Source of the DNA: Anaerolineae bacterium | Lineage (GTDB): Bacteria > Chloroflexota > Anaerolineae > Aggregatilineales > Phototrophicaceae | Length of the DNA: 39,317 nt | Direction of reading: 5' to 3' | Assembly (NCBI GenBank): GCA_016788625.1 | Contig: JAEUQX010000510.1 | Span: 1-39,317 of the forward strand | Part shown: positions 33,483-39,317 of the stretch, in pieces | How positions within the stretch are numbered: the stretch's first letter is position 1 | Layout: every line of letters starts with the position of its first letter | Program-made: the position numbers and the translations under genes | The notes under the pieces: model-generated | The model's input: the letters and a program-made list of their open reading frames with translations, nothing else | The model's database searches: none | Told to the model about the DNA's origin: nothing

Positions 33483-34787
33483 TTGAAGGTTGGCATCATC
33501 GGCGCGGGCGTGGCGGGGCTGGCAGCGGCCTGGGATCTCGTCCGTGCGGGACACACAGTCGAAATCTACGAGGCAGAGGGCGCGGTCGGCGGGCTGGCAG
33601 CAGGCTTCCGAGACGAAGGCTGGGACTGGGCGCTCGAAAAGTTCTATCACCACTGGTTTGAGAGCGATCATGACATCCTCGGACTGCTCGAGGAAATCGG
33701 CCAACGCGACAAGGTGATCTTCCCACGCCCCAAGACGAGCTACTGGATTGATGGCAAGATCGTGCGTTCGGAGATGAATCTCTCCCTGCTCAAGCTGCCA
33801 ATCTCATTCCTGGCGAAGATACGGTTGGGACTGGCGGGCGCGTACCTCAAGTTCCTGACGAGCGACTGGAAACAGCTTGAACAGGTGACGGCAGATGCGT
33901 GGATGCGCCGTTGGATGGGTGAAGAAAGCTACGCGCGGCTGTGGAAACCCCTGCTGATCGGCAAGTTCAGCGAACGCTACACCGAAGTCAATATGGCCTG
34001 GATGTGGGCACGCATCCGGGCGCGCAGCCTGCGTTTGGGCAGTTTCGTCGGCGGTTTCCAGGCCTTCCTGGACGCGCTGGCGAAGGCTGTGATGGAAAAG
34101 GGCGCGACCATCCACTTGAAAACCGCCGTTAACGGCATTGAGATTCAGGAGGGCAAACCCGCCCTGCTGATCAATGGCGAGTGGCGACGCTTCGACCGGG
34201 TGATCAGTACGTCATCACCGGGGTTGTTGTTGAAGCTTGCCCCTGCGCTGACCACCACTGACTACGGGAAACAGATGACGCGACTGGAAAGCATCGGTGC
34301 AGTGTGTGTGGTGCTGGCGCTCAGACAGTCCGTGTTGACAGATGGCACTTATTGGCTGAATCTGCCCGCCACCAGCGCTGACAAGAAAGCCAGTCAGTTC
34401 CCATTCCTGGCATTGGTTGAGCATACCAATTATCAGGATAAGTCCCATTACGGCGGTGATGTGCTGGTCTACTGCGGCGATTACGTCCCTCTTGACCACG
34501 AATACTTCAAGTTGAGCGACGCCGAACTAACACAGCGTTTTCTGCCCGTGCTGGCGCAGGTCAACCCGGAATTCAGATCGGACTGGGTGCGAAAAGCATG
34601 GGTGTTCCGCGCGCCATACGCCCAACCCGTGCCAGGAGTTGGGCACAGCCGCAACATTCCACCACTGGCTACACCGCTGCCCGGCGTGTACTGGGCCAGC
34701 ATGAGCCAGGTCTACCCCTGGGATCGCGGGACAAACTATGCGGTGGAGATCGGGCGACGAGTCGCACGCGAAGTACTGAGCCAATAA
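33483..34787 (+). CDS. FAD-dependent amine-oxidase-like oxidoreductase
   Basis: A 434-residue flavoprotein. The FAD-binding Rossmann motif starts at residue 4 (GIIGAGVAGLAAAWDL), followed by the second glycine motif EGAVGGLAAGF. Further on are RLWKPLLIGKFSERYTEVN, GGFQAFLDALAKAV and the C-terminal flavin-contacting VYWASMSQVYPWDRGTNYAVEIG. This layout is typical of NAD(P)/FAD amine-oxidase and protoporphyrinogen-oxidase-like proteins that lie in bacterial glycan clusters. The exact reaction is unknown; UDP-galactopyranose-mutase-like chemistry is conceivable. The start is TTG at 33483 behind AGGAG; there is no closer Met. It follows the membrane protein after 53 nt. Confidence 0.85.
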   Translation: MKVGIIGAGVAGLAAAWDLVRAGHTVEIYEAEGAVGGLAAGFRDEGWDWALEKFYHHWFESDHDILGLLEEIGQRDKVIFPRPKTSYWIDGKIVRSEMNLSLLKLPISFLAKIRLGLAGAYLKFLTSDWKQLEQVTADAWMRRWMGEESYARLWKPLLIGKFSERYTEVNMAWMWARIRARSLRLGSFVGGFQAFLDALAKAVMEKGATIHLKTAVNGIEIQEGKPALLINGEWRRFDRVISTSSPGLLLKLAPALTTTDYGKQMTRLESIGAVCVVLALRQSVLTDGTYWLNLPATSADKKASQFPFLALVEHTNYQDKSHYGGDVLVYCGDYVPLDHEYFKLSDAELTQRFLPVLAQVNPEFRSDWVRKAWVFRAPYAQPVPGVGHSRNIPPLATPLPGVYWASMSQVYPWDRGTNYAVEIGRRVAREVLSQ

Positions 34788-34879
34788 TGCCATAGATTAG
34801 GTTGGTGTAAGGTTTATCGGCATAGGTTTAGATACTGGCTACTGCAAGTCAATCCATTTTCACAAACATTCCAGCAATC

Positions 34880-34913
34880 GTTTACCTTTCTCAGGAAATG
34901 CCCTGTGGTAAAC
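34880..34913. promoter_or_regulatory. inverted repeat upstream of the sugar-nucleotide dehydrogenase gene
   Basis: GTTTACC (34880-34886) and GGTAAAC (34907-34913) are a perfect 7-bp inverted repeat with 20 nt between arms. The right arm overlaps TAAACT (34909-34914), a possible -10 box about 52 nt upstream of the start. It may be an operator or a leader structure. Confidence 0.35.
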
Positions 34914-34965
34914 TCTGCACGTTAAGTTTGTGTATGTCTGTAAGGCACAAATCGAAGGGAAACTA

Positions 34966-36348
34966 ATGAAGATCATTGTCGCTGGTACGGGATTTGTCGG
35001 CTTGACCCATGCTGCCGTCTGCTCGGAGTATGGACACGAGGTTTGGGCATATGACATTGATGAAAAGCGAATCAATGCCTACAAAAGCGGGCAACGTGAC
35101 CAGATCAATCGTTATGTAAATGAACCTGGGCTGGCATCGATCATCGCGGAGAACATGAATCGCTATCTGTTCTTCACGACGAACATCGAAGAAATCATTG
35201 AAGGCACGGACGCGATCTTCCTGTGCCTGCCGACTCCGCCGCGCCCGAATGGGTCATCCGACCTGAGCTACTACGACAAAGCGCTGGATCACATCGCCCC
35301 GCTGCTGGCAAAGCGTCAGGACACTCGCCGTGTGGTGCTGATCAACAAGAGCACCGTACCTGTCGGCACAGCACGTCACCTGGAAGGCATTCTTAAGCGC
35401 TACAACGTTCCGAATGCTGGTGTCGCTTCTAACCCAGAATTCCTGCCGGAAGGCGATGCGGTGGAGAAGTCACGCCGCCCTGACCGGGTAGTCGTCGGCG
35501 CAGATACGGAAGAGGATCAGCGCATCATCCGCCGGATTTATTCGCAGTTCGTCAACCATGTCCGTATCGCCTATATCGAGACGACACCAGAGACGGCGGA
35601 AGCGATCAAGTACGTGGCGAACACGCTGCTGCTGACCTACATCTCGTTCTGGAATGGTGTGGGCGCGCGGTTGGGCGAGGCCTTCCCGAATATCCGCATG
35701 GAAGACCTCAAGCGCGGTGTGACAGCGGACGGACGTATCAGCAAGTGGGGGTCTTATGTCTCCAATGGCGCGGGCGGCTCGTGCTTTGGCAAGGACATCC
35801 AGTCATTGATCTATCAGTTCAAGAGCCAGAATCAGGCGACTGACCTGCTGGAAGCTGTCTACGAGATCAATGAGTACCAGAAGACCTATCTGGTGGACCG
35901 CGCCATACAGGAATCAAACGTCAAATTCAACCAGAAGACGGTTGCGCTGCTGGGGCTGGCTTTTAAGCAGCGCACGAATGACATGCGCGACTCATCGTCG
36001 TTGAAGGTGGTCGAGGCACTGCTGGGTCGCGGCGTGAAAGAAATTCGCGCCTATGACCCGCTGGCGCTGACCGAAGCCAAGCATTACTTTGACCCGGAAA
36101 AGAACGTGCTGTTCGAGAAGATCACGTATCACGAAACGGTCAAGGATGCGCTGGAAGGCAGCGACATGCTGTTCATCTCGACCGACTGGGAAGAATTCCG
36201 GGGTCTCTCGCGGACGATTGAGCAGACCGTTTCCCCGCCCTACCTGATCATGGATGGTCGGCGCATGATCCCCGACTATCAGGAACTCATCGCGCGCGGC
36301 TACAGTTACGTCGCGGTCGGTTCACCGTACCTGTCACCGTCGAAGTAG
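34966..36348 (+). CDS. UDP-glucose/GDP-mannose dehydrogenase family protein
   Basis: A 460-residue NAD-dependent sugar-nucleotide 6-dehydrogenase that would oxidise UDP-glucose or a relative to the uronic acid. The N-terminal NAD fold is IIVAGTGFVGLTHAAVCSEYGHEV (residues 3-26). VLINKSTVPVGT, SNPEFLPEGDAV, and the middle domain AIKYVANTLLLTYISFWN follow. The catalytic Cys is 273 in GAGGSCFGKDI. The C-terminal UDP-binding domain carries VALLGLAFKQRTNDMRDSSS. The ATG at 34966 is preceded by GAAGGGAAA; the frame is open from 34930. Together with the two upstream genes it points to surface polysaccharide or glycolipid synthesis. A strong terminator follows. Confidence 0.93.
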   Translation: MKIIVAGTGFVGLTHAAVCSEYGHEVWAYDIDEKRINAYKSGQRDQINRYVNEPGLASIIAENMNRYLFFTTNIEEIIEGTDAIFLCLPTPPRPNGSSDLSYYDKALDHIAPLLAKRQDTRRVVLINKSTVPVGTARHLEGILKRYNVPNAGVASNPEFLPEGDAVEKSRRPDRVVVGADTEEDQRIIRRIYSQFVNHVRIAYIETTPETAEAIKYVANTLLLTYISFWNGVGARLGEAFPNIRMEDLKRGVTADGRISKWGSYVSNGAGGSCFGKDIQSLIYQFKSQNQATDLLEAVYEINEYQKTYLVDRAIQESNVKFNQKTVALLGLAFKQRTNDMRDSSSLKVVEALLGRGVKEIRAYDPLALTEAKHYFDPEKNVLFEKITYHETVKDALEGSDMLFISTDWEEFRGLSRTIEQTVSPPYLIMDGRRMIPDYQELIARGYSYVAVGSPYLSPSK

Positions 36349-36383
36349 CTTTCGAACCCATTTTCCGCTACACTGGTATCAAG

Positions 36384-36416
36384 GGGGATGACAATGATTG
36401 TCATCCCCTGTTTTTT
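36384..36416 (+). terminator. intrinsic terminator after the dehydrogenase gene
   Basis: GGGGATGACAA (36384-36394) and TTGTCATCCCC (36398-36408) form a perfect 11-bp stem with a 3-nt loop, followed by TGTTTTTT. It separates the glycan genes from the M16 protease pair. Confidence 0.92.
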
Positions 36417-36446
36417 GTTCTATCGTGCACGGTGAAGGGAGCGGGT

Positions 36447-37745
36447 ATGGGTGATGTGACCCGGCACGTACTGGATAACGGATTGACGATACTTCTCAAG
36501 GAACAACATCACTCGCCAGTGATTAGCTGGTGGGTCTTGTATCGCGTGGGCAGTCGGAACGAGCGCACCGGGCAAACGGGCATCTCGCATTGGGTTGAAC
36601 ATATGATGTTCAAGGGCACAGAGATGTTCTCCGGTGGGGTGCTGGACACGATGATCAGCCGCGAGGGAGGATCGTGGAACGCGCAAACCTCGATGGACTA
36701 CACCGCCTATTATGAGACCATGCCAGCCGACCGAATTGACCTGGGGCTGCGACTAGAAGCTGACCGTATGATCAATGCTCGCTTCACGGAAGAAGAAGTC
36801 GCGTCGGAACGCACCGTGATCATCTCGGAGCGGCAGGGGTCAGAAAATTCCCCGATGTTCTGGCTGGGCGAAGAAGTGCGCGCGGCGGCCTTTCGCGTGC
36901 ATGGTTATCACCACGAGATCATCGGCGATATGACCGACCTGGAAACGATGACGCGCGATGATCTTTACAACCACTACCGGCGGCACTATATGCCCAACAA
37001 CGCGATTGCGGTGGCGGTTGGCGACTTCAAAACGAGCGAGATGCTGGCGCGTGTGAAAGAACTCTATGGCAGCATCCCGGCGGGCGAGCAGCCCACATTG
37101 TTCGTGCGGCCAGAGCCGGAACAGCATGGCGAGCGGCACGTCGTGGTCGAGCGCCCCGGCAACACAGCGTTCCTGGAGATGGCCTACCGCGCGCCCGCCG
37201 CAACCCACGATGACTGGTTCAAGCTGGCGATCCTCAACAGCGTACTCACCGGACCCAGCGGGCTGGGCGGCGGCAGCATCGACAATAAGACCAGCCGCCT
37301 GTACAAAGCAATGGTCGAGACAGAACTGGCCGTTGATGTGGATGGCGGCCTGCTGCCCTCGATTGACCCGTATCTCTACGATCTGGTGGTCGTCCTGCGC
37401 GATGGGCAGCCCTTGGACAAGGTGGAACGCGCGCTTGATGAGCAGATCGAGCGCGTACTGAACGAAGCTATCACGCAGCGCGAGCTGGACAAGGCACGCA
37501 AGCAGGCACGGGCGCTGTTCGCTTACAGCACCGAGCGCGTCACATCGCAGGCATTCTGGCTGGCCTTCGCGGAGAACTTCGAAAGTCACACATGGTTCGA
37601 TCACTATGTCGAACGGCTGGAAGCGGTGACCATAGCGGATGTGCGCGACGTGGCGCAGCGCTATCTCCGCAAACAGAACCGCACCGTGGGCTGGTTCGTC
37701 CCAACAGGCGCTGAAGAAGCCTATGATGATGGAGATGATGTATGA
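36447..37745 (+). CDS. M16 family zinc metallopeptidase, catalytic subunit
   Basis: A 432-residue M16B peptidase. It carries the inverted zinc motif HWVEH (His48, Glu51, His52) in GISHWVEHMMFKGTEMFSGG and the third zinc ligand Glu128 in VIISERQ, 76 residues downstream of His52, as expected. It is the catalytic half of a two-subunit peptidase of the PqqL/mitochondrial-processing-like group and degrades small unfolded peptides. There is no signal peptide, so it is predicted to be cytosolic. The start at 36447 follows AAGGGAG; a GTG at 36432 is a less likely alternative. It overlaps the next gene in ATGA. Confidence 0.93.
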   Translation: MGDVTRHVLDNGLTILLKEQHHSPVISWWVLYRVGSRNERTGQTGISHWVEHMMFKGTEMFSGGVLDTMISREGGSWNAQTSMDYTAYYETMPADRIDLGLRLEADRMINARFTEEEVASERTVIISERQGSENSPMFWLGEEVRAAAFRVHGYHHEIIGDMTDLETMTRDDLYNHYRRHYMPNNAIAVAVGDFKTSEMLARVKELYGSIPAGEQPTLFVRPEPEQHGERHVVVERPGNTAFLEMAYRAPAATHDDWFKLAILNSVLTGPSGLGGGSIDNKTSRLYKAMVETELAVDVDGGLLPSIDPYLYDLVVVLRDGQPLDKVERALDEQIERVLNEAITQRELDKARKQARALFAYSTERVTSQAFWLAFAENFESHTWFDHYVERLEAVTIADVRDVAQRYLRKQNRTVGWFVPTGAEEAYDDGDDV

Positions 37746-39019
37746 GCAAGAACGGAACTTCACTGCCGGGACCGGACAATATCACAAGGGTCGTACTGGA
37801 TAATGGCATCACAGTATTGGCCTACCAGAACGATGCGGCGCAGTCGGTGGTCATCACCGGTTCGCTCGAGGCGGGCAGCCTGCACGAACAACCAGACAAG
37901 TCGGGCATGGCTTCAATGGCCGCATCCTCGCTCATGCGCGGCACACAGCATCGCGACTTTGACGCTATCCATTCCAGCCTGGAGGACATCGGAGCTGATC
38001 TCGACGTAGGCGCAGGTGTGCACAGCGTCGGTTTCAATGGCAAGGCGCTGGCGGAAGATTTGCCTGTGTTGATCGACATCCTCAGCGATGTGCTGCGCTA
38101 CCCGGCCTTCCCTACCCCACAGGTCGAGCGGCTGCGCGGTGAGATTATGACCGGGCTGCAATATCGCCAGCAGGATACGCGCTACCGAGCCAATCGGGCA
38201 TTCCGCGAAAACCTGTACCCGTTTGAACATGCCTATCATCACGGGTCACGCGGCACACTGGAGACGATCCCGCAGATCACACTGGAAGACATCCGCAGCT
38301 TTCACCAGCGCACATATGGACCGCGCGGCATGATCATCACGATTGTCGGCGCAGTGCGACCGGAAGAAGCTGTTGAAGTGGTGCGCAAGCACCTGGGCGA
38401 CTGGCAGAACCCGCAGCAGGCGGCAAAGCCGGAGCTGCCGCCACTGTCCGCGCTGGACGAAATCAGGCGTGCCTCGGTCAATGTGCCGGGCAAAACACAG
38501 TCCGACATCGTGATGGGCGTGTTGGGGCCATCACGCTACGCAGACGACTACCGCGCGGCCACGCTGGTCAACAGCGTGTTGGGGCAGTTCGGCATGATGG
38601 GACGCATCGGCGACGAGGTGCGCGAGAAGCAGGGATTAGCCTACTATGCCTACAGCGGCATCGAAGGCGGGCATGGCCCCGGCGCGTGGAGCGTCAGCGC
38701 AGGCGTCAATCCGGCCAATGTGCAGAAGGCCATCGACAGCATCGTCAATGAGATTCGCCGCATTACCACCGAAGTGGTCAGCGATGATGACATCAACGAT
38801 AACAAGTCCTACTTCATCGGCCATCTGCCGCTGCAACTGGAGAGTAATGAGGGTATCGCTTCATCAATTCAGCACATGGAATCGTACAACCTGGGCCTGG
38901 ATAACCTGTTGACCTTCCGCGACCGGGTCAACGCCCTGACGAAGGAAGACTTGCTGGCCGCCGTTCAGCACTATTGGAACACCGAGGCGTTTGTAGTGGC
39001 GGTGGCGGGGCCAGAATGA
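37742..39019 (+). CDS. M16 family peptidase-like protein, non-catalytic subunit
   Basis: A 425-residue partner of the upstream peptidase. Where the zinc motif should be it reads DKSGMASMAASSLMRG, so metal binding and catalysis are lost. The C-terminal half keeps the substrate-gripping region, EVREKQGLAYYAYSGIEGG, typical of the non-catalytic M16B subunit, and LGQFGMMGRIGDEV. The two halves form the closed chamber of the active enzyme. The ATG at 37742 overlaps the preceding TGA, so production is coupled one to one. The start has no separate strong ribosome site. No signal peptide is visible. Confidence 0.93.
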   Translation: MSKNGTSLPGPDNITRVVLDNGITVLAYQNDAAQSVVITGSLEAGSLHEQPDKSGMASMAASSLMRGTQHRDFDAIHSSLEDIGADLDVGAGVHSVGFNGKALAEDLPVLIDILSDVLRYPAFPTPQVERLRGEIMTGLQYRQQDTRYRANRAFRENLYPFEHAYHHGSRGTLETIPQITLEDIRSFHQRTYGPRGMIITIVGAVRPEEAVEVVRKHLGDWQNPQQAAKPELPPLSALDEIRRASVNVPGKTQSDIVMGVLGPSRYADDYRAATLVNSVLGQFGMMGRIGDEVREKQGLAYYAYSGIEGGHGPGAWSVSAGVNPANVQKAIDSIVNEIRRITTEVVSDDDINDNKSYFIGHLPLQLESNEGIASSIQHMESYNLGLDNLLTFRDRVNALTKEDLLAAVQHYWNTEAFVVAVAGPE

Positions 39020-39054
39020 TCATTTTCATCGTAAGCGAGTGAATGAGGTATAAG

Positions 39055-39317
39055 ATGAGTCGACTTCTCGTAGGAATTGCAATCTTCCTGCTAACGCTCA
39101 GCACGGCTGCGGCACAGGACATCACGCCGCCCGATGGCAACCAGTACGCATTAGTCGAAGTGGCTGAGGGATTTGAACGGCCGCTGTTCATAACCGGAGC
39201 AAATGATGGCAGCGGACGGTTATTCATCATGGAACAGGGCGGGACGATTTTCGTTTCAATAGACGGAGTGATACAGGATACACCCTTCCTGGACGCGCGC
39301 GCATTAGTCAGTACCGA
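39055..39317 (+). CDS. PQQ-dependent sugar dehydrogenase-like protein, 5' part only
   Basis: The first 87 codons of an exported protein cut by the window end. The signal peptide is MSRLLVGIAIFLLTLSTAAA with likely cleavage after it. The mature part begins QDITPPDGNQYALVEVAEG and continues GFERPLFITGANDGSGRLFIMEQGG. That is the typical first blade of the glucose/sorbosone dehydrogenase (GSDH) six-bladed propeller, which oxidises aldose sugars with PQQ outside the membrane. The gene starts 36 nt after the M16 pair behind an ATGAGGTATAAG stretch and may be cotranscribed. Catalytic His and the PQQ residues lie outside the window. Confidence 0.82.
   Translation, partial: MSRLLVGIAIFLLTLSTAAAQDITPPDGNQYALVEVAEGFERPLFITGANDGSGRLFIMEQGGTIFVSIDGVIQDTPFLDARALVST

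Noticed and set aside
36840..37763. Minus-strand open frame of 307 codons
   Set aside because: It is antisense to the M16 peptidase gene, whose zinc motif and ribosome site are clear; the product has no recognisable motif.

Overview
The window looks like chromosomal DNA of a free-living bacterium, most probably a member of the Chloroflexota (Anaerolineae-like). The support is circumstantial: moderately GC-rich sequence, a LysM lipoprotein and kinase ectodomains with Thr/Pro-rich stalks, membrane serine/threonine kinases, a receiver-like/roadblock protein, a GT39 glycosyltransferase, a SIMPL protein and an M16 protease pair. No rRNA, tRNA, insertion sequence, phage structural gene, CRISPR array or integrase was found, and no gap between genes exceeds 300 bases.

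Layout. Positions 1-3524 hold a truncated DUF1232 gene, an esterase and, divergently, a secreted beta-propeller protein followed by an SRPBCC protein. Positions 3698-8772 are a run of minus-strand genes: a DUF1295 membrane enzyme, an ArgA-like acetyltransferase, a GT39 glycosyltransferase, a small membrane protein, a lipoprotein, a flavodoxin and a stand-alone response regulator. From 8915 to 13806 come a LysM lipoprotein, a creatininase-family protein with an extra degenerate N-terminal half, a potassium-channel-like protein, a TetR regulator and a tandem rhodanese. From 13816 to 20753 lies a minus-strand signalling and cell-wall block: a membrane Ser/Thr kinase, a pseudo-receiver/roadblock protein, an ECF sigma factor with a translationally coupled small ORF, and two paralogous SH3-domain wall hydrolases (lysozyme-like and M23). 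From 20935 to 23152 there is a tight three-gene operon (GNAT-like, unknown, methyltransferase). From 23381 to 27885 come a membrane protein with a helix-hairpin-helix tail, a SIMPL protein, threonine aldolase, a degenerate CPBP-family protein and an alpha/beta hydrolase. A 1452-residue atypical kinase fills 27900-32258. Positions 32422-36348 carry an envelope-glycan set (LPG-synthase-TM-like protein, FAD oxidoreductase, UDP-glucose-type dehydrogenase). The window ends with an M16 protease pair and a truncated PQQ-type sugar dehydrogenase.

Common themes are cell-envelope sensing and remodelling. Two kinases have a cytosolic kinase, one membrane span and an outside beta-rich domain. Two hydrolases share a duplicated SH3 domain but have no visible signal peptide. 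Two regulatory modules (roadblock protein; ECF sigma plus coupled ORF) sit between the kinase and the hydrolases. I see no single clearly new defence or mobile system. The best candidates for undescribed biology are the 13.8-20.8 kb signalling and wall block and the giant kinase. All functional assignments come from reading motifs by eye, without any database search.
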